Source: Nitrosovibrio sp. Nv4 (GTDB lineage: Bacteria; Bdellovibrionota; UBA1018; CAIMNF01). From it: a stretch of 34,400 bases of DNA. Under the pieces are notes generated by a model. That model worked only from the letters and a program-made list of their open reading frames with translations. It ran no database searches and was not told the DNA's origin. Both the position numbers and the translations under genes were made by a program. The number at the start of each line of letters is the position of its first letter. The stretch's first letter is position 1. Positions 17,151-26,041 of the stretch are shown in pieces. Location: positions 1-34,400 of the forward strand of contig CALPVV020000017.1 in assembly GCA_943327105.2 (NCBI GenBank). Reading direction: 5' to 3'.

Positions 17151-17821
17151 TGAAGCCATTTGAGGTTTTGTTTGAAGATCAGCACTTGATCGTTCTTTCA
17201 AAAGCTCCAGGTGTACTTTCACAAGCCGACATCAGTGGTGAAGATTCACTGGTTGAGCTGTTGCGAACCCATTTTGGTCGCCACTACGTTGGCCTGGTTC
17301 ACCGGCTCGATCGCAATACCAGCGGACTCATGGTCGTAGCCAAACGAAGCAAAAGTGCGGAACGACTTACTTCACAACTCCAAGACGGTCGATTGATCAG
17401 AAAATATCGGGCGGTTTTAGAAGGTACCTTCACAGGTAACGCGACTTGGAAGCATTGGTTACTGAAAAACGAAAAAACAAATGAAGTTCGCGCGGTCAAA
17501 GAAGGCACTTCGGGCGCAAAATCGGCCGCGCTTTCTGTTAAATCGATCGCCAATTTTCTGACTCACGGTGAACCCGTAACCTTGGTTGAATTTGAACTGG
17601 AAACCGGGCGCTCTCACCAGATCAGAGTTCAATCAGCAACCATGAAACACGCACTCATTGGCGACCCAAAGTACGGGACACCCAAGGGCATGAAGCTTTT
17701 TTCACGACCAGCTCTGCATTCCAGTTTTCTGGAATTTGAACACCCAATCACAAAAGAAGTTCTTCAATTCGAGCAAATAACCGCTACGGACTGGGATTTT
17801 GACGCAATCACTCAAAACTAA
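17150..17821 (+). CDS. RluA-family RNA pseudouridine synthase
   Basis: It should convert uridine to pseudouridine in rRNA or tRNA. The catalytic motif HRLDRNTSGLMV places the aspartate at residue 54, followed by KRSKSAERL and RKYRAVLEG. The later GRSHQIRVQ and LIGDPKYG are typical of the family. There is no N-terminal S4 domain, and 223 aa is short, so it resembles single-domain members (RluA or TruC type) rather than RluC/RluD. The target site cannot be deduced. It is coupled to ilvE through TAATG. With miaA and mnmC nearby it adds to a local set of RNA-modification genes. Confidence 0.92.
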   Translation: MKPFEVLFEDQHLIVLSKAPGVLSQADISGEDSLVELLRTHFGRHYVGLVHRLDRNTSGLMVVAKRSKSAERLTSQLQDGRLIRKYRAVLEGTFTGNATWKHWLLKNEKTNEVRAVKEGTSGAKSAALSVKSIANFLTHGEPVTLVEFELETGRSHQIRVQSATMKHALIGDPKYGTPKGMKLFSRPALHSSFLEFEHPITKEVLQFEQITATDWDFDAITQN

Positions 17822-17968
17822 TTCTGCAATGATTGCAAGAAGGCTTGATAAAGTGCTCTTTTATAGGCCTTTATTAAGCATATTTTACAGCTAGGTCAGG
17901 CAGTTTTTGCCGGCCCGCCAACAACTTGATTACTTGTATTCTGCTGAAAAACACGAAAAAATGATTCA

Positions 17969-19354
17969 ATGGTGGCTAAATTCGCCAAAACAGCAAGAAT
18001 TGCATTAATCAGTTCTCTCTTCGCATCCGGAATAACTCCGGTTGCTTACGCATCTATTTCCACTGAAACGTTTTCTGAAAAAGAAACGGCACCAATGGGA
18101 AATATCGGAATTGATTCTTCCAGTTTTCTTTATCGTTCAAATTCACGCGGAACCGCTGCGACTACTTTCAGTGCAAGCATTCACGGAGACTTCAAACACA
18201 AACTCGTGAAAGGCAAAGGCGATCTTCTTGCCAATAGTTTTGCGACCAGTAATCCGCAAGCAGTTGCTGAATCACACGAAGCTTATCTAACGAATAGTGA
18301 CGGGCTTTTGGGCAACCATCATGTTTCGGTTGGTCGTAAATATTATGAGTGGTCGAAACTCGATGAACAATGGACGATGATGAGCCTTTGGTCACCACGA
18401 TTCACTTGGGACCAAATTCACCCTGAATCAATCGGCATGACCGGTTTTTTCTACGACTACCAGACTACACGTTTCAAGTTTCTTGCTTATGGCTCCCCGA
18501 TTGCAATTCCTGAACGGGGAACGCCTGTAGAACAAAAAGATAAGAATATCGTTTCACCCAACCCATTTTGGAAACCGCTTCCAACCCAATTGAATGTTCT
18601 AGGCTCACCGACAACAATTGAATATTCCTTGATCATGCCTTCGATGCAAGAGTTACTACTTCGCCCGAATTTTGCGCTTCGTGCGCGATATGATTTTGAT
18701 AATGGAATGTGGTTCAGCTTGAATTCAGGCGTGCTTCCGATTCACATGGTTCAAATGGCCGCAGAACCCTATCTCGACACTGCAACGACCGGACAACTGC
18801 AAGTGAATATTCGTCCACAGTTTCCGATGAGAAACATCAACACTGCCGAAATCGGTTTTGATAGCCCGGATCAGGATTGGAACGCCTGGATTTCTGCAAG
18901 CTATGAACAACCATTCCGCTTTGAAAACCAATCGAACTGGCTGAATCCGATCATCACACCGACTTCGGTATTTTCAGGTGGAACCAAGATTCAACTGACT
19001 TCAAATTTCTGGTTTGACGGTTCCGCACTTTTTATTCATGAACAGGCATTCAAAAGCTCTGGAACATTGACTGATGTAAAAGTGAATCTACCCACCCGCT
19101 TTCCAATGAAGCAGGCATTCAAAGTCGGTGGCAACTGGAAGTTCAATGACTACACCCAAAGTAATCTTTCCTGGTATCAAGATTTGATTGATCAGAACCA
19201 CTTGATTTCGGTTGATGTTCAACACCGCCTCCATCATCTACCAGTAACGATTGGCGCGGGCACCGATATCATCGTCGCGAAAACGGCTCAAGGCGGTGTC
19301 GGACAATATTACGGAGACGATCGTCTTCGGGGATGGCTGAAGTATGCGTTTTAA
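17969..19354 (+). CDS. Probable outer-membrane beta-barrel protein
   Basis: I do not recognise the family. The 461-aa protein has a signal peptide (about 1-28, ending AYA). The mature part shows alternating polar/aromatic segments typical of beta strands (DFDNGMWFSLNSGVLPI, DWNAWISASYEQPF). It ends RLRGWLKYAF, and a terminal Phe is the usual barrel-assembly signal. No helical membrane segment appears after the signal peptide. The start has no strong ribosome site. Its last 11 nt overlap the lipoprotein gene that follows, so the two are probably made together and may interact at the outer membrane. Confidence 0.75.
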   Translation: MVAKFAKTARIALISSLFASGITPVAYASISTETFSEKETAPMGNIGIDSSSFLYRSNSRGTAATTFSASIHGDFKHKLVKGKGDLLANSFATSNPQAVAESHEAYLTNSDGLLGNHHVSVGRKYYEWSKLDEQWTMMSLWSPRFTWDQIHPESIGMTGFFYDYQTTRFKFLAYGSPIAIPERGTPVEQKDKNIVSPNPFWKPLPTQLNVLGSPTTIEYSLIMPSMQELLLRPNFALRARYDFDNGMWFSLNSGVLPIHMVQMAAEPYLDTATTGQLQVNIRPQFPMRNINTAEIGFDSPDQDWNAWISASYEQPFRFENQSNWLNPIITPTSVFSGGTKIQLTSNFWFDGSALFIHEQAFKSSGTLTDVKVNLPTRFPMKQAFKVGGNWKFNDYTQSNLSWYQDLIDQNHLISVDVQHRLHHLPVTIGAGTDIIVAKTAQGGVGQYYGDDRLRGWLKYAF

Positions 19355-21638
19355 GTCATTACTAGTAATTTCTACAATTGCGCTATCTGGTTGCGGACTG
19401 CTGGGTGAAAAAAACAAACCCACTGAAGGAAGCACCGTCGGCGGCACCGGCTGTCTCGATAATTCAAAAGACCTGGTTGGTCGTTATGTTTCCGGAGAAA
19501 TCAGTCAGCAGGAATGGAAAAGCGCATTCGATTGCATCAACCAATCCCTCGGATTTTTCACTGATTATGTTCGTGGAAGCAATCAAGATTCTTACAGCCA
19601 GGGTGACATGCATACCCTCATCACTCGGTTCCTGATCACCAATCGACCGGTTCAGCGCGAACTGATGCTTGGTGCATTCAATCTAAAAAGAGCATTATTT
19701 GGTGGTAATTCGAATAGTTTCACCAAAGAACAGATTGAGTTGATGAAAAGCTCACTTAGTCGCCTGGAAGGGATCACGTCTGACCTGATCCCTTACCTGC
19801 AAACCAGAACAAAATCGAGTTCTTCTTACGATGACCTTCTGGAAATGAATGCAGCATTCAAGCGCGCGGGCGAGCAATTGGGTGATTTTGTAAAAACACT
19901 CCCGGTTGGCGACCTTAGCGAAGAAGCAGTGAGCATTTTATTCGAACAGCTCGCGCAGACCCTTGACCTTAAACTGATTGATGGTCTTGACCGTAAACTG
20001 TTTCTTGCCAAATGGATGATGTTCAACACCCGCAAAGATGCGATTGAACGAACTGACTGGCCTCAATTCTTCCGTTCTGCCTTGACCCTGAGTGGCTTGG
20101 CACTTTCACTCAAAACATCAACTACGACTAAAAATTTTCAAAATCAGAGCACCATGGATCGAGTTCTCAATGACTATCAATACCGGGAATTCGTATGGAA
20201 ACTCGTTCTAGAGACCAAACCTCTGATCATCGAATCGCTCACCCAACACAATGGCAATACACCATTTCCGATTTTCGACCGCTTGATCGACGAAATTCCT
20301 GACGATATTTTGAATGGCATTCCGAAACGGGAAATAAAAGACATGATCCGCCCGCTGGTGCGCAAGCTTTTAATGTCAAAGTCACAAACGGGTGTAGATG
20401 CAAATGTGGTTAATACCATCTTTACGCTACTTGAAAACATCGTTCAAGATCTTGGCATGATTGATCGTTTTTATGAAAGTACGGGCCTGGATACCCTTGA
20501 AGTTCAAGATTCAGTTTATAAAATCTCTTTGAACCAATACGAGAATTCACTCAATGGTCCTGAAAAAACGAGATTCACCGAACTGAAAAACACGATCCTG
20601 ACTTATAAACCGATGTTTTTTCGCGATTCGAATTCAATGATGTTTCAAAATGGTATCGGTTATTCGCGAATCCAGAGTGTCATTGTCGTTACCTTGAATC
20701 GATTCTTGAATCATCTTCACCGTACCTACGGTAGTGGCGATGGATTTTTCACTGAAGATGATTTCAGGGGAATCCTGGATGAACCGGCTTATAAGGCGAT
20801 TTTGAATTCCCTGACCTGGGTTGATGCAACGGTTCCTCGTTTTTACGCTAAACGCTTTCAAGACATCGACATCTTCACTCCGATCAGCGATGGCAACAGC
20901 AAGGCCACGATTCCTGAGATCATTCATTATGCCATCATGGTGATGTCTGCCGGCAATCTGACCACGAAGATGCGCAACGAAATCACACCTCGTTGTGATC
21001 AGAACCTCGGTCAAGATTTGATGGGCTGGACGTGGATTCCCGTTCAATGCTTCCGCAATGAGTTTTATAAAAACCTTTCTTACTGGCTTACCTACTTCCC
21101 AAGAGTGAATGCATATTGGGCAACACTCACGCCTGAGCAAAAAGCGAAGGCTGCGATCTGGCTTGAACACGGCTCCAGACGTAACGGTTATGGTGAGTCA
21201 GACGCATCCAATGACTGGGTAGGAAAATACGATTTTGGCTCAACTGCGGCAGTCCTTCATTACACCGAATCTCTTTTCACCCGATTCGACGCTGACAGCT
21301 CGGAAGTCCTTTCCAAAAGCGAGCTTGGAAAAGCGTATCCAGTCTTCAAAAACCTAATTTATAAGAAGGCGAAAATTTCAAACAAAGACTACGTGTTAAA
21401 AGGAATTTTCACTTACATCGTAAAATACCGTTCCATGCCTGCCTTGAACAGTGGAAGCGGGATCGGTAAACTCGGCTGGTGGCTAGCATCTTATACGATG
21501 CAAAACTATTCAGCTGACCGCCTCGGTGTTTTCAACATTGTCTGTCAGTTGGCCACACCGGAAAACACCAGACCAAATCCGAACGACCCGACCAGCTCTG
21601 AAGATCCGGATGCGACGAACGCCCGTATCTGCCAATAA
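19344..21638 (+). CDS. Large lipoprotein with EF-hand-like motifs
   Basis: A lipoprotein signal is clear: MRFKSLLVISTIALSGCGLL, with the lipobox cysteine at 17. The mature protein of about 745 residues is mostly helical, with no enzyme motif I recognise. One good EF-hand loop is DADSSEVLSKSE (649-660), with Asp, Asp, Ser and Glu in the calcium positions. Degenerate relatives are YGSGDGFFTEDDF near 463 and DGNSKATIPE near 515. It may bind calcium. The start lies inside the end of the barrel gene and mnmC follows by 2 nt. The C-terminal 20 residues are polar and disordered-looking. The function is unknown. Confidence 0.8.
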   Translation: MRFKSLLVISTIALSGCGLLGEKNKPTEGSTVGGTGCLDNSKDLVGRYVSGEISQQEWKSAFDCINQSLGFFTDYVRGSNQDSYSQGDMHTLITRFLITNRPVQRELMLGAFNLKRALFGGNSNSFTKEQIELMKSSLSRLEGITSDLIPYLQTRTKSSSSYDDLLEMNAAFKRAGEQLGDFVKTLPVGDLSEEAVSILFEQLAQTLDLKLIDGLDRKLFLAKWMMFNTRKDAIERTDWPQFFRSALTLSGLALSLKTSTTTKNFQNQSTMDRVLNDYQYREFVWKLVLETKPLIIESLTQHNGNTPFPIFDRLIDEIPDDILNGIPKREIKDMIRPLVRKLLMSKSQTGVDANVVNTIFTLLENIVQDLGMIDRFYESTGLDTLEVQDSVYKISLNQYENSLNGPEKTRFTELKNTILTYKPMFFRDSNSMMFQNGIGYSRIQSVIVVTLNRFLNHLHRTYGSGDGFFTEDDFRGILDEPAYKAILNSLTWVDATVPRFYAKRFQDIDIFTPISDGNSKATIPEIIHYAIMVMSAGNLTTKMRNEITPRCDQNLGQDLMGWTWIPVQCFRNEFYKNLSYWLTYFPRVNAYWATLTPEQKAKAAIWLEHGSRRNGYGESDASNDWVGKYDFGSTAAVLHYTESLFTRFDADSSEVLSKSELGKAYPVFKNLIYKKAKISNKDYVLKGIFTYIVKYRSMPALNSGSGIGKLGWWLASYTMQNYSADRLGVFNIVCQLATPENTRPNPNDPTSSEDPDATNARICQ

Positions 21639-21640
21639 TC

Positions 21641-23617
21641 ATGTCTGCAAGGCGAATTGAACCTATAACGATCGAGTTCAAGGATGGAACCACTCCCTAC
21701 TCGCCCTTGTTTGGTGATGTTTACTATACGCATGGAACTGGAATTGCTGAATCCAACTACGTCTACATCGAGGGCTCAGGGTTTGCTGATGCACTCAAAA
21801 ACCAAAAAACAAAAAAACATTTTCGAGTCGGAGAAATCGGATTCGGAGTCGGACTGAACTTTTTACTGACCTATCAGCATTTTCTAAAACACTCGACTCC
21901 GGAACAACACTTAACGTATGTCACCGTAGAAAAACATCCGGTCAGACTTGAAGATCTGAGAAGACTCTATTCGGGCTGGGATGAACTTTCTTCAGTATCA
22001 AGTGAACTACTTGATCAATACCCGGTGCTGGTTCCGGGAATGCACTCACTCACTTTTGCCAAGGGTCGAGTCAAAATGGTTTTGATGCTGGGTGAAGCAA
22101 GCGAGATGCTTACCAAGCTGGCTTTGACTGACGAGCAAAAAATTGAATTCTGGTACTGGGATGGCTTTGCACCGAATCGAAACCCTGATGCCTTTCAAGA
22201 CTCTCTCTTTCGTGAACTACTTCCACTCTCGGCACCCCATGCAAGGGCATCAAGCTTCACCTCGGCCGGATGGGTCAGGCGAGGTTTAGAGAGTTTGGGT
22301 TTTAAGGTAACAAAAAGGCCCGGATTCGGATTCAAAAGGGAATGCATTCAAGTTGAGTTTCCAGAATCTTCAATGGAAAAAAACAAGCTCAAAAAGCCAT
22401 GGTTTTCATCCAATCACCTCAAGACTTTGAAAGAAGTCGATCGAATCTCGGTGATTGGTGGCGGTTTTTCAGGCACATCCATTTCAAGGGCGCTTGCTGA
22501 ACGCGGTTATCAGATTCAATTGCTGGATCAAGATGGCATTGCCTCACATGCTTCTGGAAATGCATACGGCATGTTCAATGCCCAACTCAGTAAAAAACCG
22601 AACCCGATCAGTCGTTTCTCCCAGCTTTCATTGACCCATTTTTTACGAGAACTCGAACATCGATCAGTGGTCTATCGAAAAGGCTTGCTGAGGCTTGATG
22701 CCCTTCGCGAAAGAGAAGATTTTGAAGAGGCCATGAACACTTCAGAATACCCTTCTTCATTTTATCATTTCAGCAGTGAAGGATTGAGCTTTCCGGAGTG
22801 TGGAGTACTGAACCCGAAAAAACTCTGTGAAGATCGAGCCAATCACCCGAACATCAACATCATTCGATCAAAAGTAAAATCAGTCGTTCAAACCAAAACG
22901 GGCTTCAGCATTTGCGATGTAAATGAAAAAGAAATCACCACTTGCGCTCATGTCGTTTACGCAACCGGTGCTTCCCTGGTTCTGGACCGTCATCTTGAAC
23001 ATGAATTACTCGAGCAGATTCCACTTCGTCCGATACGGGGTCAGGTGATCTACGTAAGGCCAACTGCAGAATCAAAAAAGGTCGAAGAATGTCTGGTCGA
23101 CTCAGGGTACACTTCGCCCATGGTTCCTGAAATCTCAGGCAGCGATACTCATTGTATCGGTGCAACCTATCAGGCAAAAACCATCGATGATAACCAAGAA
23201 AACATCGATACCAATACCCTACTCGAAGAAGCACGCCAACGTCACCCGGCCTTTTCATCACTGACGATCAACGATGTTGTATCAGTTCGAGTCGGCTACC
23301 GACTTTCCACTCCTGATAAATTACCGTTAATTGGACCACTCTGTGACCCATCTCAATTAAAAAATGATTTTTCACTGATGCTTAGAAGCGGACTTGAAGA
23401 AGGCGATACCCCTCTCAGAGCGAAAGAAGGCGAATGGATTTTCACGGGCATGGGCTCAAGAGGAATGACCTTTTCATCTTATGGCGCCGAGATTCTCGCC
23501 GCCATGATGACGGGTGAAATCCTTCCCATTGAAACCGACCTGCTTGAGCATGTTCATTCGGCACGTTTCATCGTCAGGAACCTGAAAAAACCGGAATCAA
23601 CCGGGAAAAAGACCTAG
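21641..23617 (+). CDS. mnmC: Bifunctional tRNA mnm5s2U34 biosynthesis protein
   Basis: MnmC finishes the wobble uridine modification mnm5s2U34. Its C-terminal FAD oxidase removes the carboxymethyl group and its N-terminal methyltransferase adds a methyl group from SAM. The N-terminal half has GEIGFGVGLNFLLTY (SAM site) and FWYWDGFAPNRNPDAF. The FAD domain begins near residue 269 with SVIGGGFSG and contains HASGNAYGMFNAQLS, RPIRGQV and a C-terminal TGMGSRGMTFS. The length of 658 aa is close to the E. coli fused enzyme. It starts 2 nt after the lipoprotein stop, without an obvious ribosome site, so it may depend on translation of that gene. Confidence 0.94.
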   Translation: MSARRIEPITIEFKDGTTPYSPLFGDVYYTHGTGIAESNYVYIEGSGFADALKNQKTKKHFRVGEIGFGVGLNFLLTYQHFLKHSTPEQHLTYVTVEKHPVRLEDLRRLYSGWDELSSVSSELLDQYPVLVPGMHSLTFAKGRVKMVLMLGEASEMLTKLALTDEQKIEFWYWDGFAPNRNPDAFQDSLFRELLPLSAPHARASSFTSAGWVRRGLESLGFKVTKRPGFGFKRECIQVEFPESSMEKNKLKKPWFSSNHLKTLKEVDRISVIGGGFSGTSISRALAERGYQIQLLDQDGIASHASGNAYGMFNAQLSKKPNPISRFSQLSLTHFLRELEHRSVVYRKGLLRLDALREREDFEEAMNTSEYPSSFYHFSSEGLSFPECGVLNPKKLCEDRANHPNINIIRSKVKSVVQTKTGFSICDVNEKEITTCAHVVYATGASLVLDRHLEHELLEQIPLRPIRGQVIYVRPTAESKKVEECLVDSGYTSPMVPEISGSDTHCIGATYQAKTIDDNQENIDTNTLLEEARQRHPAFSSLTINDVVSVRVGYRLSTPDKLPLIGPLCDPSQLKNDFSLMLRSGLEEGDTPLRAKEGEWIFTGMGSRGMTFSSYGAEILAAMMTGEILPIETDLLEHVHSARFIVRNLKKPESTGKKT

Positions 23618-23649
23618 ATCGCAAAAATAACATAAGATAGGATCAGCGA

Positions 23650-24468
23650 ATGCAGTCAACCACCGAATTCAGTCGTGAGACCGTGAGCGCCGTATTGATC
23701 ATCAAGAATGAAGCGGCATACATTGAACGCGCCTTGAACTCACTGGTTTGGTGTGACGAGATCGTTGTTGTTGATTCTTACAGCACCGATGACACCCAGA
23801 AAATTTGCCAAGATGCGACTGCTCCCTGGGCCTCAAAAATTCGTTTTTTCCAACAAACCTGGTTGGGGTTTTCTGAACAACGCAATTTTGCGATGAAACA
23901 ATCTTCTTCTCAATGGATTTTTTTTCTCGATGGTGATGAATCTTGCTCTGGGGAACTGGCTACTAAAATCCAAAACACACTGCTCAACCACCAAAACTCT
24001 CAACAGCCGATCAATTATAAAATTCGACGCCAGGAATTCTTCCTGGGTAAACCGATTCATTATGGGATCTGGAATCCTTCCTATCACGTGCGCCTTTTTC
24101 AAAAAGGGGCTCTTCAATTCAAAGGCGATGTTCACGAAGGGTTGTTTGGAAATGGAGAAACAAGAGAAATCCATGAGCCAATCATTCATGTTGAAGACCT
24201 GAATATCGAACGTTTTCTAAATAAGTTGAACCTATACACTTCCCTTCAGGCAAAAAATGATTACGAAACGGGATTGAGAACCAATTTTGTGAGAATTTTG
24301 CTCTCCTTCCCTGCGATGTTTTACAAAAACTACCTCTACTACCGTTCTTACCGAGATGGCAAAGAAGGCTTTATTATTTCGGTACTTGAAGGCATTTCAC
24401 GAACGGTGAGACACCTGAAAATCTGGCAATTTCAACGCCTTGCAAGTCGAAATAAAGAATCTTTATAG
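23650..24468 (+). CDS. Family 2 glycosyltransferase, WaaE-like
   Basis: It probably transfers a sugar during lipopolysaccharide core or other envelope glycan synthesis. The GT-A fold starts SAVLIIKNEAAYIERALNSL, followed by DEIVVVDSYSTDDT. The metal-binding DxD is DGDE (Asp94 and Asp96). The segment PSYHVRLFQKG with VHEGL is typical of the WaaE/KdtX type, which adds glucose to LPS heptose in enterics. The acceptor here is unknown. The C-terminal region has a hydrophobic, Tyr-rich stretch (FPAMFYKNYLYYRSY) that may sit on the membrane. An AGGATC site precedes the ATG. It lies 32 nt after mnmC and ends before the motor operon's promoter region. Confidence 0.88.
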   Translation: MQSTTEFSRETVSAVLIIKNEAAYIERALNSLVWCDEIVVVDSYSTDDTQKICQDATAPWASKIRFFQQTWLGFSEQRNFAMKQSSSQWIFFLDGDESCSGELATKIQNTLLNHQNSQQPINYKIRRQEFFLGKPIHYGIWNPSYHVRLFQKGALQFKGDVHEGLFGNGETREIHEPIIHVEDLNIERFLNKLNLYTSLQAKNDYETGLRTNFVRILLSFPAMFYKNYLYYRSYRDGKEGFIISVLEGISRTVRHLKIWQFQRLASRNKESL

Positions 24469-24502
24469 AATCTCACTAAAGAATCTCTGCAGAATAGATT
24501 TA

Positions 24503-24530
24503 TTGACGGTCGCTCTAAAATCCTTAAACT
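24503..24530 (+). promoter_or_regulatory. Candidate promoter of the motor operon
   Basis: TTGACG (5 of 6) and TAAACT (4 of 6) are separated by 16 nt. Transcription would start near 24537, inside the palindrome that follows, leaving a leader of about 65 nt. Confidence 0.45.
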
Positions 24531-24534
24531 GTAA

Positions 24535-24559
24535 TTAATTGACCATAACGGTCAGTTAA
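24535..24559. promoter_or_regulatory. Palindrome at the predicted transcription start, possible operator
   Basis: TTAATTGACC and GGTCAGTTAA are 10-bp inverted arms with one mismatch around ATAAC; the core TGACC/GGTCA is perfect. The place, overlapping the expected start site of the operon, is where a repressor would act. No T-run follows, so it is not a terminator. Confidence 0.5.
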
Positions 24560-24602
24560 TAACTTGAAGAACTCGATTCAGAAAGAATCTCGAGGAGGAT
24601 TT

Positions 24603-26027
24603 ATGAACTCAAGGAAGATCGCAATATTGCCCCTAATTTCGCCTTTGGCACTAAGCTTTGTTTTGAGCGGTTGTCTTACCGGTGAGAACAAAACATTTTT
24701 TGACTATCGAATCGACGATACCGAATCGGCAGATGGAACTCAAAACGGTTCAGCTTCTGCAGCAATGCCTGGCAGCAACTCCAATCAAAATTTAAATCAA
24801 GGCACAAACCATTCTGGTCTTTGCTGCAACATTGAAACCGCTTTGTTGGTTCCTGCAAATCAAACCGGCTGCGATCGAGGCATTGCACTCGTCCCCTCTG
24901 GGTCTTTAGAAGAATGTAAAAATCTTACATTTCAAAATGGGATACAAACTACCCGTTTGACAGAAAGATTCACCATTTCAAATAACCCCGTTAAAAAAAT
25001 TGATTTCCTTTTCGTTGTCGATAACTCGGGCAGCATGGCCGACAACCAGGCAAAACTAGCCGCGGGATTTGAAGCGTTTGCAAACAGTTTTTTTCGACGT
25101 GACGACTTGGACATTTGCATTTCAATCATCACTAGCGATCGCTATCTGGGCAGAAACAATGGAAGCAACTATGCTCGCGAAAGAACCGTACCCTGCACCA
25201 ATCCAGGAGCATGGAGTTCACTCTCCCCAGCCCTCAAAAATGCATACATTGACCAGATCATTCGAGAATTTAAAACCAAAGTCAATGTGGGCACTCGTGG
25301 AAGCGGAACCGAACTCATTGGGAAATCACTAGTCACCTATCTTCATGATTTGGATCAATGGAATGAAAACCAACTAAACCAGGGAGTAACTCGCCGATTT
25401 TTTAGAACAGACTCGGTAGTGAATATTTCGATTCTCACGGATGAGAACAACTGGTTTTATCGAGACCCACAAAGAGATGAATTTCGTAATGATCTTCCAG
25501 TTACCAGAAACGCTCCAATTTACAACTCACCAATTTCAATGATTGACCCAAGAAAAGGGATCAAAGAGTACCTTGATGAATATTTTTCAGCAATTCAACC
25601 CACACATCCTCTCACCTACTCGGTATCCAGTTTTCTTGAAATCACCAAGGGCCCCGACACCATTCCAGGACTTGCAAAAAACCTTGACCTCTTGGGAAGC
25701 ATGATTGGACGTGAATCAGCGAAAACAGACATTGGAGGAAACAGCAGAAGCTTTACTGATCTTTATCAATCGATTGCAACGAATCTGGTAAACCGTGCGT
25801 CTGCCTTCCATTTAAGCCATGCGATCATTGAGCCACAAGTGCCGCAATCAATACAAGACCTTTCAGTTGTACTGGTTAGAGCAGATCAATCACGCATTCA
25901 ACTGGTATATGGAACTGATTTTACAGTATTGATGCCGGATGGGGTGATTTTGAATCAATCCATTCTCGACACTTGTCAACCGGGTGATTCTCTTGAAATC
26001 GAATATCGCCATCTGATCCAAAACTAA
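24603..26027 (+). CDS. Lipoprotein with a von Willebrand factor A domain
   Basis: The track ORF begins at 24564, but the ATG at 24603 has a near-perfect GAGGAGG site and opens a proper lipoprotein signal (residues ~15-22, SFVLSGC). That gives 474 aa. A low-complexity Ser/Asn linker and a cysteine segment (CCN, GCD, EEC) lead to a vWA domain from about residue 130. Its metal-ion adhesion motif is VVDNSGSM (Asp140, Ser142, Ser144), and ISILTDENNW lies near the later strand. vWA domains bind protein partners through a metal ion. As first gene of the motor operon it may link the outer membrane to the machine or to an external ligand; that is inference. Confidence 0.88.
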   Translation: MNSRKIAILPLISPLALSFVLSGCLTGENKTFFDYRIDDTESADGTQNGSASAAMPGSNSNQNLNQGTNHSGLCCNIETALLVPANQTGCDRGIALVPSGSLEECKNLTFQNGIQTTRLTERFTISNNPVKKIDFLFVVDNSGSMADNQAKLAAGFEAFANSFFRRDDLDICISIITSDRYLGRNNGSNYARERTVPCTNPGAWSSLSPALKNAYIDQIIREFKTKVNVGTRGSGTELIGKSLVTYLHDLDQWNENQLNQGVTRRFFRTDSVVNISILTDENNWFYRDPQRDEFRNDLPVTRNAPIYNSPISMIDPRKGIKEYLDEYFSAIQPTHPLTYSVSSFLEITKGPDTIPGLAKNLDLLGSMIGRESAKTDIGGNSRSFTDLYQSIATNLVNRASAFHLSHAIIEPQVPQSIQDLSVVLVRADQSRIQLVYGTDFTVLMPDGVILNQSILDTCQPGDSLEIEYRHLIQN

Positions 26028-26041
26028 TTGAGGATTAAACA

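Larger units (their letters stand above)
24456..24591 (+). repeat. Repeated AGAATCT units around the motor operon promoter
   Basis: AGAATCT occurs at 24456, 24467, 24480 and 24584; the last three extend to AGAATCTC. The first three are 11 and 13 nt apart, near one helical turn. They lie just upstream of, and in one case downstream of, the candidate promoter and could be regulator sites. The first is inside the glycosyltransferase gene. Confidence 0.4.

Noticed and set aside
17822-17968. GGCA-TTTT-TGCC hairpin and GCAAT-ATTGC repeat after the pseudouridine synthase
   Set aside because: The stems are short and neither is followed by a T-run, so no terminator or RNA element can be supported.
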